Under the pieces are notes generated by a model, which ran no database searches, was not told the origin of the DNA, and saw only the letters and a program-made list of their open reading frames with translations. Below are positions 35,264 through 44,851 of a stretch of 58,592 nt of DNA, in pieces. Origin of the DNA: Seohaeicola zhoushanensis (lineage in GTDB: Bacteria; Pseudomonadota; Alphaproteobacteria; Rhodobacterales; Rhodobacteraceae); contig NZ_BNCJ01000012.1 in assembly GCF_014656415.1 (NCBI RefSeq), positions 73,398 to 131,989 of the forward strand, given 5' to 3'. A program made the position numbers and the translations under genes. Each line of letters starts with the position of its first letter. Within the stretch, counting starts at the first letter, position 1.

Positions 35264-36652
35264 ATGGAGGGCCGTTTCGTCACCGGCTCGACCATGGGCC
35301 ACATCGTGCGGATGACGATGACCGGCACCTTCGGGATCACTTTCGTCTTCCTGGTCGACGCCGCCAACCTGTTCTGGATCTCGCAGCTGGGCGATCCCCG
35401 GCTGGTCGCGGCCATCGGGTTCGCCTTCGCCATCCAGTTCTTCTCGGTCTCGATCGGTATCGGCCTGATGATCGGCGCGGTGGCGCTCATCTCGCACGGG
35501 ATCGGCGCGGGGCAGCGCGAAGCCGCGCGGCATAGGGCGACCGGTGCCGCAATGATCGCCTGCGCGATACAGGCGGCGGTGGCGCTGCTGCTCGTCACCT
35601 TCCGGCATGAGATCGTCGGCGCCACAGGCGCGACCGGCGAGACGGCCCGGCTGGCGGCGCGCTACCTCGCCATGTCGGTGCCTTCGCTGCCGATCATGGC
35701 GGTGGCGATGATCGCCAACGGCGCGCTGCGCGCCCAAGGGGACGGCACCCGCTCGATGGTGGTGACGTTGACATCGGGGTCGGTGGCGATGGTGGTCGAC
35801 CCGCTGCTGATCTACGGGCTGGGCATGGGCCTCGACGGCGCCGCGACCGGCGTGGTGATCTCGCGCTGTGTCATGCTGGTGATGGCGCTGCGCTTCGCCA
35901 CCGGGACGCATGACCTGCTGGCCCGCCCGCGTCTCAACGACCTGCGCGAGACGGCGGCGCCCTTCCTGGCCATCGCCTTCCCGGCGATCCTGACCCAGCT
36001 CTCCACTCCGGTCGGCAACTACCTGATGACCCATGTGATGTCGCAGTTCGGCGACGACGCGGTGGCGGCCTGGGCGGTGGTCGGGCGGATGACGGTGCTG
36101 GCCTTCGGCGGGGTGATGTCGCTGTCGGGGGCGATCGGCGGTATCTTCGGGCAGAACTGGGGGGCGCATCAATACGGCCGTCTCCGGCGGATCTACCGCG
36201 ATGCGATTCTGTTCGGCCTGGGCTACACGCTGATCACCTGGGGCCTGCTGGTGCTGGCCGGCCCGGCGCTCAGCGCCGGTTTCGCGCTGAGCGAGCAGGG
36301 GGGCGAGGTGCTGCGCGCCTTTACCCATGTCGGGGCGGGCGGGTTCATCTTCGCCTGCGCGCTCTTCGTGTCGAACGCCGCCTTCAACGCACTGGGCCGG
36401 CCCGGCCGCTCGACCCTGACGAACTGGGTGCGCGACGGCGTGTTGACGCTGCCGCTGGCGCTCTGGCTTGCCGCCGGTTTCGGCGCGCCCGGCGTGATCT
36501 ATGCCCAGGCGGTGGCCAGCCTGATGGTCGGCACGCTGGCCGCCTGGTGGGGCTGGCGTTTCGTGCGCGGTTTCGGTGCTGATCTGCCGGCACCGGTTGA
36601 TCTTCCGCCCACGCGGCCCTATCCGCATGTCGACCGCTTCCGGAGACGCTGA
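35264..36652 (+). CDS. MATE-family efflux transporter
   Basis: 462 residues with twelve hydrophobic helices in two halves. Characteristic MATE text is seen: GSTMGHIVRMTMTGTFGITFVFLVD near the start, ALRAQGDGTRSM near 155 and NAAFNALGRPGRST near 375. It would export cationic drugs or metabolites with Na+ or H+. The start is ATG 35264; a GTG at 35252 overlapping the MFS stop is possible. The stop overlaps the prmA ATG (TGATG). Confidence 0.88.
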   Translation: MEGRFVTGSTMGHIVRMTMTGTFGITFVFLVDAANLFWISQLGDPRLVAAIGFAFAIQFFSVSIGIGLMIGAVALISHGIGAGQREAARHRATGAAMIACAIQAAVALLLVTFRHEIVGATGATGETARLAARYLAMSVPSLPIMAVAMIANGALRAQGDGTRSMVVTLTSGSVAMVVDPLLIYGLGMGLDGAATGVVISRCVMLVMALRFATGTHDLLARPRLNDLRETAAPFLAIAFPAILTQLSTPVGNYLMTHVMSQFGDDAVAAWAVVGRMTVLAFGGVMSLSGAIGGIFGQNWGAHQYGRLRRIYRDAILFGLGYTLITWGLLVLAGPALSAGFALSEQGGEVLRAFTHVGAGGFIFACALFVSNAAFNALGRPGRSTLTNWVRDGVLTLPLALWLAAGFGAPGVIYAQAVASLMVGTLAAWWGWRFVRGFGADLPAPVDLPPTRPYPHVDRFRRR

Positions 36653-37530
36653 TGACCACGACCTATACCGCCCTCACCACCCTGACCGGCAAGGCCCCCG
36701 CCGAGGCGCTGGGCGAGGCGATGGAGAACCTGATCCCCGAACCGACCGGCGTCGGCGTCTTCGAGATGGAAGACGGCTCGGGCCTCTGGGAGGTCGGCGG
36801 CTATTTCATCGAGCCGCCGGATACCGTGGCGCTGGCGCTGCTGGCGGCGGCCCATGGCGCCAGGGACTTCACCGTCTCCGAGGTGCCCGAGACCGACTGG
36901 GTCGCCCATGTGAAGCGCGAGCTGGCCCCGGTGGTCGCGGGCCGGTTCTTCGTCTACGGCAGCCATGACGCCGACAAGGTGCCCGCCGAGGCGGTGCCGT
37001 TGCTGATCGAGGCGGCGATGGCCTTCGGCACCGGCCACCACGGCACCACGCTCGGCTGCCTCAAGGCGCTGGACGCGCTGGTGACGCAGGGCTTCGTGCC
37101 CAGTGCCGTCGCCGATATCGGCTGCGGCACGGCGGTGCTGGCGATGGCCGCGGCGCGGGTCTGGCCCGAGGCGCATGTGCTGGCCAGCGACATCGATCCG
37201 GTGGCGGTCGAGGTGGCGGTGTCGAACCTGCGCGCCAACGGGATGGACGGCGCGGTGGATTGCGTCGAGGCCGCCGGCTTCGGCAACCCGGCGCTGGCCG
37301 AGGCCGCGCCCTTCGACCTGATCTTCGCCAATATCCTGAAAGGCCCGCTGATCGCGCTGGCCCCCGACCTTGCCGCGCATCTGAATGCCGAAGGAATAGT
37401 CATCCTGTCGGGGATTCTTGCCGATCAGGCGGATGAGGTTGCCGGGCATTATGAAGCGGCTGGCATCAATATCCGCGAGCGCGGCCAGATTGGTGAGTGG
37501 ATCACGCTTGTTGGCGTGAAGAAGGCCTGA
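36652..37530 (+). CDS. prmA: Ribosomal protein L11 methyltransferase
   Basis: 292 residues. It methylates ribosomal protein L11 using S-adenosylmethionine. The SAM-binding motif is ADIGCGTAVLAMAAARV (near 153), with AFGTGHHGTTLGCLKAL before it (near 123) and FANILKGPLIALAP in the place of the NPPY-type motif (near 223). The start is coupled to the MATE gene. A rather short N-terminal domain precedes the catalytic domain, which is usual for the alphaproteobacterial form. Confidence 0.93.
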   Translation: MTTTYTALTTLTGKAPAEALGEAMENLIPEPTGVGVFEMEDGSGLWEVGGYFIEPPDTVALALLAAAHGARDFTVSEVPETDWVAHVKRELAPVVAGRFFVYGSHDADKVPAEAVPLLIEAAMAFGTGHHGTTLGCLKALDALVTQGFVPSAVADIGCGTAVLAMAAARVWPEAHVLASDIDPVAVEVAVSNLRANGMDGAVDCVEAAGFGNPALAEAAPFDLIFANILKGPLIALAPDLAAHLNAEGIVILSGILADQADEVAGHYEAAGINIRERGQIGEWITLVGVKKA

Positions 37531-37635
37531 ATTCGGCTAAAATATGGCGTGAAACTGAGGCATTGCCCTATTCTCGTCCCGAATCCCCGCTAAGAATCCT
37601 CGATCGCTGGTGGGGACGAGCGACCGGAGATAGGC

Positions 37636-37980
37636 ATGAGTTCTGGCCATATGGAATTCCAGACCCGCGTCCGCCGTCTGCTGCGCAAGCATACGGCGAT
37701 GACACGCGGCTATACCACCCGGATGCGCCCCGACGGGCTGATGGTGGCGGTGCCGCGCCGCCCGCCGCCGCCGGTCTCTCCCCGTTCGGTCGTGATGTGC
37801 CTCGGCGTCTTCATCCTGCTCAAGGGCGTTCTGATCGCCGCATTGGGCCCCGGCGATTATGAGCGACGCGTGGTTCGCCTGGCGGAGGGCAATTTTGTCC
37901 AGCAGGCCGGCGCCTTTGCCATGAAGGCCGATCCGCTGACGGCGCTGGTCGCGGTCCAGCTTGCGCCGATGATGCGCTAG
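37636..37980 (+). CDS. Small single-pass membrane protein of unknown function
   Basis: 114 residues from an ATG with GGAGATAGG upstream. The first 55 residues are strongly basic (RVRRLLRKHTAMTRGYTTRMRP) and proline-rich. One hydrophobic segment follows (SVVMCLGVFILLKGVLIAAL, near 51-70), then a short soluble tail. No family recognised. A bidirectional terminator lies 75 bases downstream. Confidence 0.7.
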   Translation: MSSGHMEFQTRVRRLLRKHTAMTRGYTTRMRPDGLMVAVPRRPPPPVSPRSVVMCLGVFILLKGVLIAALGPGDYERRVVRLAEGNFVQQAGAFAMKADPLTALVAVQLAPMMR

Positions 37981-38052
37981 GGGCTTGGTCTTTAGCGTTT
38001 GAATCTTTGACACTTCTGTTCCGCGCCAACGGGGAGGCCGGAAAAAGAAAAC

Positions 38053-38086
38053 GCCGCGTGACCTGGTCACACGGCATTTTTTGCGG
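38053..38086. terminator. Bidirectional intrinsic terminator
   Basis: The hairpin GCCGCGTGACC / GGTCACACGGC is nearly perfect and is followed by ATTTTTT on the plus strand and by GTTTTCTTTTT on the minus strand. It sits between the small membrane protein gene and the convergent DUF1127 gene and can serve both. Confidence 0.88.
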
Positions 38087-38122
38087 GTCCCGTCCGGGCG
38101 GGCGGCCGAGGCCGACGTCCGG

Positions 38123-38338
38123 TCAGAGGCTTGCGCGGCGGTCGGCCACGGTGTCGATGTCGCCACGTGCCAGGCCGATATCTTCCAGTTCACGGTCGCT
38201 CAGCGCGGCCAGCGCGTTGCGGGTGATGCGGGCATCGTTCCAGTCACGGATGACGGCCCAGAGGTTTGCGATGTGCGCGCCGATACGGCCAGCAAAGCTT
38301 TGCAGGCCATAGGAAGCGCCGGTATCGTATGCAGCCAT
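38123..38338 (-). CDS. DUF1127 small protein
   Basis: 71 residues from ATG 38338 with AAAGGACTAAGGAA upstream. The C-terminal 40 residues are the DUF1127 (YjiS-like) motif: IRDWNDARITRNALAALSDRELEDIGLARGDID. In alphaproteobacteria such proteins are linked to stress responses and small-RNA handling, and to phosphate or carbon turnover. The gene sits alone between a terminator and a 336-base upstream region with a CTGCAT palindrome. Confidence 0.87.
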   Translation of the reverse strand: MAAYDTGASYGLQSFAGRIGAHIANLWAVIRDWNDARITRNALAALSDRELEDIGLARGDIDTVADRRASL

Positions 38339-38422
38339 TTCCTTAGTCCTTTCGAATGGGATGCGTTCGTCAACTTCGGAGCGGCACATATTCCTGCATG
38401 ATCTGCCGCGCAAGTGGCCCGC

Positions 38423-38441
38423 CTGCATACTAAACATGCAG
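38423..38441. promoter_or_regulatory. Palindrome CTGCAT-N7-ATGCAG upstream of DUF1127 gene
   Basis: A perfect 6-bp inverted repeat with spacer ACTAAAC, 85 bases before the DUF1127 start. It has the size and placement of an operator; the cognate regulator is unknown. Confidence 0.45.
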
Positions 38442-38603
38442 TTTGTGCATAGCTGAGGCATTTTAGAAACTATTATATATTTCAGATGCTTGCGCTCAAC
38501 TTGAGGCGCGAAATGCCAATCTGGCCCTTGCAATAAGGCCACAGCCGTCGCACGTGACGCCGGAAATGTCGCTTTTCGCGCCGCGCCAAAAGTCTTGGCC
38601 AAT

Positions 38604-38618
38604 GTTCGCCTTTCGTGC
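38604..38618 (+). promoter_or_regulatory. Imperfect SOS box upstream of ruvC
   Basis: GTTC-GCCTTTC-GTGC matches the GTTC-N7-GTTC LexA box at 7 of 8 positions, 57 bases before the ruvC ATG. SOS control of ruvCAB is known in many bacteria, so a weak LexA site is plausible. Confidence 0.4.
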
Positions 38619-38674
38619 TAGGGCTGGGAAAAGCGAATTGTCGCGCAAGCGGCGGCAAAAAAGACGGGCAGCAC

Positions 38675-39169
38675 ATGCGGATACTGGGGATCGATCCGGG
38701 GCTCAGGACCCTGGGCTGGGGCGTCATCGACGTCGACGGGTCACGCATGTCCCATGTCGCGAACGGGCTTTGCCCCTCGGAGGGCGAGACCTTGGCCGAG
38801 CGTCTGCTGTCGATCTTCGACCAGTTGAGCGCTGTCGTGCGCACCCATGCACCCGAGGCGGCGGCGGTGGAGCAGACCTTCGTCAACAAGGATGGTGCAG
38901 GCACGCTGAAGCTCGGCCAGGCACGCGGCGTCGCGCTGCTGGTGCCGGCGCAGGCGGGGCTGTCGATCGGGGAATATGCGCCCAACACGGTCAAGAAGAC
39001 CGTCGTGGGCGTGGGCCATGCCGCCAAGGAACAGGTGATGCACATGGTGCGCCTGCAGCTGCCCGGCTGCAACCCGGCGGGGCCGGATGCGGCCGACGCG
39101 CTGGCGGTGGCGATCTGCCACGCGCATCACGCCTTCAGCCGGATGGGTTCGGCGCGGGTGGTGGCATGA
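38675..39169 (+). CDS. ruvC: Crossover junction endodeoxyribonuclease RuvC
   Basis: 164 residues. It resolves Holliday junctions. Catalytic acidic residues are in [14 protein letters not shown] (Asp7), [24 protein letters not shown] (Glu near 68) and [15 protein letters not shown] (Asp near 141 and 144). I use ATG 38675; a frame extension of 20 residues upstream is not family-like. The stop overlaps ruvA by 4 bases (ATGA). Confidence 0.96.
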   Translation: MRILGIDPGLRTLGWGVIDVDGSRMSHVANGLCPSEGETLAERLLSIFDQLSAVVRTHAPEAAAVEQTFVNKDGAGTLKLGQARGVALLVPAQAGLSIGEYAPNTVKKTVVGVGHAAKEQVMHMVRLQLPGCNPAGPDAADALAVAICHAHHAFSRMGSARVVA

Positions 39170-39846
39170 TCGGGCGGCTGCGCGGGCGGCTCGACTACCG
39201 CACCGCCGACCACGTGCTGATCGACGTGAACGGCGTGGGCTATATCGTCTATGTTTCCGAACGCACCCTGGCCGAGCTGCCGGGGCCGGGCGGCGTGGTC
39301 TCGGTCTATACCGACCTGGTGGTGCGCGAGGACCACTGGCAGCTGTTCGGCTTCCTGTCGCTGGCCGAGAAGGAATGGCACCGGCTGCTGATGACGGTGC
39401 AGGGGGTGGGGGCAAAGGTCTCGCTGGCGATCCTCGGCGCGCTGGGGCCGGACGGGGTAAGCCGCGCCATCGCGCTGGGCGACTGGGCCTCGGTCAAGGC
39501 GGCCAAGGGCGTCGGGCCGAAGACGGCGCAGCGCATCGTGCTCGACCTCAAGGACAAGGCCCCGGCGGTCATGGCGATGGGCGGTATCGCGGGCGGCGCG
39601 CTCCCCGACCCGGCCGAGGTGATCGAAGACGAGGCCGCGCCGACCCCGGCCCGCGCGACCGCCCGCTCGGCGGCGCCGTCGGGCAATGGGGCGGCCGTCG
39701 CGGATGCGCTCTCGGCGCTGGCCAACCTCGGCTATGGCCCCAGCGATGCGGCCTCGGCGGTGGCCCAGGCGGCGGGCAGCGCGCCGGAGGCAGATGCCGC
39801 CACGCTGATCCGCGCGGCGCTGAAGCTGCTGGCGCCGAAGGGATAG
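39166..39846 (+). CDS. ruvA: Holliday junction DNA helicase subunit RuvA
   Basis: 226 residues. Domain I is an OB-fold ([29 protein letters not shown]). Domain II has two helix-hairpin-helix motifs ([34 protein letters not shown]). An Ala/Pro linker leads to domain III ([21 protein letters not shown]), which contacts RuvB. RuvA binds the four-way junction. Start codon and ruvC stop overlap, so the three ruv genes form an operon. Confidence 0.96.
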   Translation: MIGRLRGRLDYRTADHVLIDVNGVGYIVYVSERTLAELPGPGGVVSVYTDLVVREDHWQLFGFLSLAEKEWHRLLMTVQGVGAKVSLAILGALGPDGVSRAIALGDWASVKAAKGVGPKTAQRIVLDLKDKAPAVMAMGGIAGGALPDPAEVIEDEAAPTPARATARSAAPSGNGAAVADALSALANLGYGPSDAASAVAQAAGSAPEADAATLIRAALKLLAPKG

Positions 39847-39850
39847 TGGG

Positions 39851-40876
39851 ATGAGCCAGCCCGACCCCACCCTTCGTCCCGAACCCTTGCCCGAGGATCA
39901 CGACCGCGCGCTGCGCCCGCAGATGCTGTCCGAGTTCATCGGCCAGGCCGAGGCGCGCGCCAACCTGCGGGTCTTCCTGCAGTCGGCCCGGCAGCGCGGC
40001 GAGGCGATGGATCACACGCTGTTCCACGGGCCGCCGGGCCTTGGCAAGACCACGCTGGCGCAGATCATGGCGCGCGAGCTTGGCGTGAATTTCCGCATGA
40101 CCTCGGGCCCGGTGCTGGCCCGCGCCGGCGACCTCGCGGCGATCCTCACCAATCTAGAGGCGCGCGACGTGCTCTTCATCGACGAGATCCACCGGATGAA
40201 CCCGGCGGTCGAGGAGGTGCTCTACCCGGCGCTCGAGGATTTCGAGCTCGACCTGGTTATCGGCGAGGGGCCGGCGGCGCGAACCATGCGGATCGAGTTG
40301 CAGCCCTTTACACTGGTGGGCGCGACCACCCGCATGGGGCTGCTCACTACGCCGCTGCGCGACCGGTTCGGCATTCCGGTGCGGTTGCAGTTCTATACCG
40401 TCGACGAATTGCACGAGATCGTCAGCCGCAACGCCCGCCTGATGGGCGTGCCCGCCGATCCCGCGGGCGCCCGCGAGATCGCGCGGCGCGCGCGGGGCAC
40501 GCCGCGCATCGCCGGCCGGCTGCTGCGCCGGGTGGTCGACTTCGCGGTGGTCGAGGGCGACGGCACCATCTCGCGCGCGCTGGCCGACAATGCGCTGACC
40601 CGGCTCGGGGTCGACCATCTGGGCCTCGATGGTGCGGACCGCCGCTATCTGCAGCTCATCGCCGAGGCCTACATGGGCGGGCCGGTGGGGATCGAGACGC
40701 TTTCGGCCGCGCTTTCGGAGAGCCGGGACGCGCTGGAGGAGGTGATCGAGCCCTATCTCCTGCAGCAGGGGCTGATCCAGCGCACGCCGCGCGGGCGGAT
40801 GCTGACGCAGGGGGCCTGGACGCATCTCGGCCTCGAGGTACCGCGCCAGATCGGGCAGGGCGACCTCTTCGGCTGA
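39851..40876 (+). CDS. ruvB: Holliday junction DNA helicase RuvB
   Basis: 341 residues. It is an AAA+ motor for branch migration. It shows [20 protein letters not shown] (Walker A, near 55-75), [10 protein letters not shown] (Walker B, near 107), the sensor region [20 protein letters not shown] with the arginine finger, and the C-terminal winged helix ([16 protein letters not shown]). It lies 4 bases after ruvA. Confidence 0.97.
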   Translation: MSQPDPTLRPEPLPEDHDRALRPQMLSEFIGQAEARANLRVFLQSARQRGEAMDHTLFHGPPGLGKTTLAQIMARELGVNFRMTSGPVLARAGDLAAILTNLEARDVLFIDEIHRMNPAVEEVLYPALEDFELDLVIGEGPAARTMRIELQPFTLVGATTRMGLLTTPLRDRFGIPVRLQFYTVDELHEIVSRNARLMGVPADPAGAREIARRARGTPRIAGRLLRRVVDFAVVEGDGTISRALADNALTRLGVDHLGLDGADRRYLQLIAEAYMGGPVGIETLSAALSESRDALEEVIEPYLLQQGLIQRTPRGRMLTQGAWTHLGLEVPRQIGQGDLFG

Positions 40877-40900
40877 AAGGGGGCGTCAGGCGCCCGCGCC

Positions 40901-42745
40901 TCAGGCCTGCGCTTCTTCCAGCTTCTCCAGAGCGGTCATCCAGAGCGTTTCGGCGCGGTCGAGGCCGTCCATCACCTCGGCATACTTGCGCTGCCAGACC
41001 TCCATCTCGCCGCGCCGCGCGTCTTCGTAGAGTTCGGGGTTGGCGAGGATCTTGGCCAGCTTGTCGCGCATCTCGTTCAGCTTCTCGATGCGCTGCTCGC
41101 CCTTCTTCACCTCGGCCCTGAGCGCCTGTACCGACTCGCGCGTCACCTTCTTCGGCTTGACCGCTTCGGTCTTGGCCGCCGGCTTGTCGCGGGCCAGCAG
41201 CATGTCGCGGTAGCTTTCGAGGTCGCCCTCGTAGGGCTTCACCGTGCCGTCCGAGACCAGCCAGAGCCGGTCGGCCACCAGACCCAGCAGGTGCATGTCG
41301 TGGCTGACCAGGATCACCGCGCCGCTATAGGCGGTGAGCGCCTCGACCAGCGCCTCGCGGCTTTCCATGTCGAGGTGGTTGGTCGGTTCGTCGAGGATCA
41401 GCATGTGCGGCGCGTCGATCGTCGCCAGCAGCAGCGAGAGCCGCGCCTTCTGTCCGCCCGAGAGGCGGCCGACCAGCGTGTCGGCTTGGTTGGCGGTCAG
41501 CCCGAAGCCGGCGAGGCGCGAGCGCCACTTGCCGGGGCCTTCCGCCGGGCGCAGGCGGCGCAGGTGGTCGAGCGGCGTCTCGTCGATGTGCAGCTCGTCG
41601 ACCTGGTGCTGGGCGAAATAGCCGATGCGCAGCTTGGAGGATTTCACCATCCGCCCGCCCATCAGCGCGAGGCGGTCCGAGAGCAGCTTGGACAGGGTCG
41701 ACTTGCCTTGGCCGTTCTTGCCCAAGAGCGCGATGCGGTCGTCCTGGTCGATGCGCAGGTTGAGGCGCGACAGCACCGTGGTGTCGCCATAGCCCGTCGC
41801 GCCGCCCTCGATGTTGACGATCGGGGGCGAGAGCTCTTCCGGTTCCGGGAAGGAGAAGGCGCGCAGGGCGGCCTCCTGCGGCGTGTTGATCGGTTTCAGC
41901 TTGGCGATCATCTTCAGGCGCGACTGTGCCTGCACCGCCTTCGATGCCTTGGCGCGGAAGCGGTCGACGAAGCTTTGCAGGTGGGCGCGGCGGGCCTCCT
42001 GCTTGCGGGCCTCGGATTCGGCCACCGCCAGGCGGGCGGCGCGGGTTTCCACGAAGCTGTCGTAATTGCCCTGGTAGAAGGTCAGCTTCTTGTCTTCCAG
42101 GTGCAGGATGCCGCCCACCGCCCGGTTCAGCAGGCCGCGGTCGTGGCTGATGATGATGACGGTATGGGGATAGCGCGCGAGGTAGTTCTCGAGCCAGACT
42201 GCGCCTTCGAGGTCGAGGTAGTTGGTCGGTTCGTCGAGCAGCAGCAGGTCGGGTTTCGAGAACAGCACGCCCGCCAGTGCGACGCGCATCCGCCAGCCGC
42301 CGGAATAGTCGGAGCAGGGGCGTTTCTGGTCCTCGTCGTCGAAGCCCAGGCCCTTGAGGATCGAGGCGGCGCGGCCCTCGGCCGACCAGGCGTCGATGTC
42401 GTTCAGCCGCGCCTGCACCTCGGCGATGCGGGCCGGGTCGGTGGCGTGTTCGGCCTCGGCGAGCAGCGCGGCGCGTTCCTTGTCGGCGGCCAGCACCGTG
42501 TCGATCAGCGAGACGTCCGAGGAGGGCACCTCCTGCGCCACGCCGCCGATGCGGGCGCGCGAGGGCAGCGAGATGTCGCCGCTCTCGAGCACGAGTTCGC
42601 CCCGGATCAGCCGGAAGAGCGTGGTCTTCCCGGTTCCGTTGCGGCCGACGAGACCCACCTTGTGGCCCTCGGGAATCGTCGCGCTGGCGCCCTCGAAGAG
42701 GTTGCGGCCGTCGACGGCATAAGTGATGTCGCTGATCCGTAGCAT
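40901..42745 (-). CDS. ABC-F family ATP-binding protein
   Basis: 614 residues with two ABC cassettes and no membrane segments. Walker A motifs are GRNGTGKTT (near 36) and GKNGQGKST (near 344), signatures YSGGWRMRVALAG (near 148) and RLSGGQKARLSLL (near 434), and Walker B LLLDEPTNYLDLE and LILDEPTNHLDME. A charged inter-domain linker (around 240-290) and a coiled-coil C-terminus (EVKKGEQRIEKLNEMRDKLAKI) resemble the Uup/YheS type. Such proteins act on the ribosome to relieve stalling; the exact subgroup cannot be fixed here. It is convergent with ruvB. Confidence 0.93.
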   Translation of the reverse strand: MLRISDITYAVDGRNLFEGASATIPEGHKVGLVGRNGTGKTTLFRLIRGELVLESGDISLPSRARIGGVAQEVPSSDVSLIDTVLAADKERAALLAEAEHATDPARIAEVQARLNDIDAWSAEGRAASILKGLGFDDEDQKRPCSDYSGGWRMRVALAGVLFSKPDLLLLDEPTNYLDLEGAVWLENYLARYPHTVIIISHDRGLLNRAVGGILHLEDKKLTFYQGNYDSFVETRAARLAVAESEARKQEARRAHLQSFVDRFRAKASKAVQAQSRLKMIAKLKPINTPQEAALRAFSFPEPEELSPPIVNIEGGATGYGDTTVLSRLNLRIDQDDRIALLGKNGQGKSTLSKLLSDRLALMGGRMVKSSKLRIGYFAQHQVDELHIDETPLDHLRRLRPAEGPGKWRSRLAGFGLTANQADTLVGRLSGGQKARLSLLLATIDAPHMLILDEPTNHLDMESREALVEALTAYSGAVILVSHDMHLLGLVADRLWLVSDGTVKPYEGDLESYRDMLLARDKPAAKTEAVKPKKVTRESVQALRAEVKKGEQRIEKLNEMRDKLAKILANPELYEDARRGEMEVWQRKYAEVMDGLDRAETLWMTALEKLEEAQA

Positions 42746-42820
42746 GGCGGCGCTTTAACAGAGGTGGCGGGGGCAGGGAAGCGGCCTTGCCAGGGGGCGT
42801 GCGCGGGGCCGTGCAGGCGC

Positions 42821-43915
42821 CTAGATATCCATCGGCTTGCAGTCGGTTCGCGCCCAGGCGGGCATCTGGCCCAGCGGGGCGAGGTCGCGGCTGCGGCACC
42901 AGCCCTCGGCGAAGCCGTCCTCGTCGATGTCGACGAGGCCCCATTTCGGGCCATGGTCGAGGACGTGCACCATGCGCGCGATGCAGGCATGGGCCTGCGC
43001 CGCGCCGTCGGGTTCGTCGTAGATGTCGAGCTTGCCCGCCTTCACCCAGTGGCGCGCGCCGGCCACCGCCCGGAGGCGCGCCTTGTCGTAGGTGCGGATC
43101 GAGCCGTCCTTGAGGAAGGCGCCGATGCTGTTGCCCGCCGAAGGGTTCAGGATGTCGGTGTCGATGTGCAGCTGCTGGCCCATCCCGCGGGTCAGGAGGT
43201 TCTGGTCGATATCGGTCTTGTTCTGGAACAGCGTCCAGTCGCCCGAGTTCATGAAGGCGCGGGTGCCCTCCCAGGCCGGGGCCTCGGGCACCCAGAAGGC
43301 CTCCGCCAGCCCGGCCTCGCGCACGAGGCGGCAGCGCGCGCCCGCGGCGTAGAGGCCGATGCGGAAACGGCCGGCGAAGATCCGGCGCACCTCGCGGAAA
43401 TAGTCGAGCACGTCGCGGTCGGCGTTCAGCCCGGTGTCGGAGTCGACGCCGAACCAGGTGGTGCTGCCCTCTGGCTGGCCGATCACCCGGGCGCGCTCCA
43501 GGCAGAAGGCGGCGTCCTGGCGGGCGCGGGCGCCTGTGTAGCGGTCCTTCGCGCGGCCCTCGAACTGGTAGACGATGGCCAGCGCCAGCCCGTGGTCGTG
43601 CAGCAGGTCGCGCTCGCGCCGGGTGACGTTCTTGCAGTTGAGGTTCGCGTTGTTGGTGTCCGAATAGTAGCGAAACACCGTGTCGATCCCCGCATTGCCC
43701 AGCGTTTCGAGGAAGCGGTGATTGGGCCGGGTGCAGGCGTTGCTGCCATCGAGCCCCGCCGGCACGCTGTCGCGGTCGAGGAAGGGAGCGTTGGCCATAT
43801 CGATGACGTGGATGCGGCTGTCGCCGGGGGAGGCGCCGAGGGCCGCGCGAGGGGCCAGCGCCGCGCTGGCGGCGAGCGCGGCGAATTGGCGGCGGCTGAG
43901 CGATTGGGGCATCAT
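42821..43915 (-). CDS. Tat-exported DUF1906 glycoside-hydrolase-like protein
   Basis: 364 residues. The N-terminus is a twin-arginine signal (SLSRRQFAALAASAALAPRAALGA). The mature part has DUF1906 (Rv2525c-like) features: a TIM-barrel-like start GLDGSNACTRPNHRFLETLGNAGIDTVFRYYSD, TTWFGVDSDTG and VLDYFREVRR. Family members are proposed to act on cell-wall glycans; catalysis is not established. The C-terminal 90 residues look like an extra SH3-like module (YDEPDGAAQA). Two adjacent ATGs (43915, 43912) can start it. It stands between ABC-F and ndk. Confidence 0.82.
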   Translation of the reverse strand: MMPQSLSRRQFAALAASAALAPRAALGASPGDSRIHVIDMANAPFLDRDSVPAGLDGSNACTRPNHRFLETLGNAGIDTVFRYYSDTNNANLNCKNVTRRERDLLHDHGLALAIVYQFEGRAKDRYTGARARQDAAFCLERARVIGQPEGSTTWFGVDSDTGLNADRDVLDYFREVRRIFAGRFRIGLYAAGARCRLVREAGLAEAFWVPEAPAWEGTRAFMNSGDWTLFQNKTDIDQNLLTRGMGQQLHIDTDILNPSAGNSIGAFLKDGSIRTYDKARLRAVAGARHWVKAGKLDIYDEPDGAAQAHACIARMVHVLDHGPKWGLVDIDEDGFAEGWCRSRDLAPLGQMPAWARTDCKPMDI

Positions 43916-44080
43916 TGTGGCCGTCCCTGCGGCTGGCGACGCAACGAGCCTAGCAAGCGCAGGTGATTCCCGGAACCGGCGGCCTTTCCAACCCCTCTGG
44001 GCCGTGATAACGGGGCGCCGGAAACGAACCCGGTGCGGGGCAGGAATTGTCCCGGACCCGCGAACATGGAGAATTCCGCA

Positions 44081-44503
44081 ATGGCCCTCGAACGCACTTT
44101 CTCGATCATCAAGCCCGATGCCACCCGCCGCAACCTGACTGGCAAGATCAATGCCAAGTTCGAAGAGGCCGGCCTGCGCATCATCGCGCAGAAGCGGATC
44201 CACATGACCAAGGAGCAGGCCGGCGTATTCTATGCCGTCCACAGCGCGCGCCCCTTCTACGACGAACTCTGCGAGTTCATGTCGTCCGAGCCGGTCGTGG
44301 TGCAGGTCCTGGAAGGCGAGAACGCCATTTCGAAGAACCGCGAAATCATGGGCGCGACCAATCCGGCCGACGCGGCCCCCGGCACCATCCGCGCCGAATT
44401 CGCCGAGAGCGTTGGCGAGAATTCGGTCCACGGTTCGGACGCCCCGGAAACCGCGGCAGTCGAAATTGCCTATTTCTTTTCGGGACTTGAGCTGGTCGGC
44501 TAA
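44081..44503 (+). CDS. ndk: Nucleoside-diphosphate kinase
   Basis: 140 residues, canonical. It transfers the gamma phosphate between nucleoside triphosphates and diphosphates. It begins [14 protein letters not shown]; the catalytic histidine is in [16 protein letters not shown] (near 117), and [18 protein letters not shown] precedes it. GGAG lies 10 bases upstream of the ATG. The 44-residue-longer frame variants upstream are not part of the family. Confidence 0.97.
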   Translation: MALERTFSIIKPDATRRNLTGKINAKFEEAGLRIIAQKRIHMTKEQAGVFYAVHSARPFYDELCEFMSSEPVVVQVLEGENAISKNREIMGATNPADAAPGTIRAEFAESVGENSVHGSDAPETAAVEIAYFFSGLELVG

Positions 44504-44509
44504 GGCCTG

Positions 44510-44531
44510 ACCGCGCGGCGATCAGCGCGGT
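44510..44531. terminator. Hairpin between convergent ndk and TfoX-C genes
   Basis: A perfect 7-bp inverted repeat ACCGCGC / GCGCGGT with an 8-base loop overlaps the stop of the TfoX-C gene and begins 7 bases after the ndk stop. It has no T-run and is listed only as a possible shared 3' structure. Confidence 0.4.
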
Positions 44532-44851
44532 TCGATTACCCCGATCTCATCGTGGGCCGCTTCCAGCCGGGAGCGGCCCTCGTCGCTTTTGGCGGCCTTG
44601 AGCGCGTCGAAGCGAACCCGGAGCGCCGCCTTCTCGGCGCCCCGGCAGTCGTTCCAGGGGCGGCCCTGCAGCGCCATGACCAGCACGTAATAGCCGATGA
44701 AATGCGGCCGCGAGCCGGTTTCCAGCAGTCGCGCATAGGCCGCGTCCGGCCCGAGCGCGCGCAGTTCCTCGGCTGAATTTATCCCCGCACGGGTGCAGGC
44801 GGCCTCGAAGGCGGGGCCGAGATTCCGGATCGAGGAGACGGGTGTGGGCAT
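44522..44851 (-). CDS. TfoX/Sxy C-terminal domain protein
   Basis: 109 residues. The first 75 residues match the TfoX C-terminal domain with its helix-hairpin-helix-like start (SSIRNLGPAFEAACTRAGINSAEELRALGPDAAYARLL). The N-terminal TfoX domain is missing, as in many stand-alone versions. In gammaproteobacteria TfoX activates competence; here the role is unknown. Confidence 0.82.
   Translation of the reverse strand: MPTPVSSIRNLGPAFEAACTRAGINSAEELRALGPDAAYARLLETGSRPHFIGYYVLVMALQGRPWNDCRGAEKAALRVRFDALKAAKSDEGRSRLEAAHDEIGVIEPR

Larger units (their letters stand above)
38339..38674. other. Divergent promoter region of DUF1127 gene and ruvC
   Basis: 336 bases with no gene. It holds an inverted repeat CTGCAT-N7-ATGCAG at 38423-38441, an AT-rich run near 38460-38490 and an imperfect SOS box at 38604-38618. 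Promoters of both divergent genes must lie here. Confidence 0.6.
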
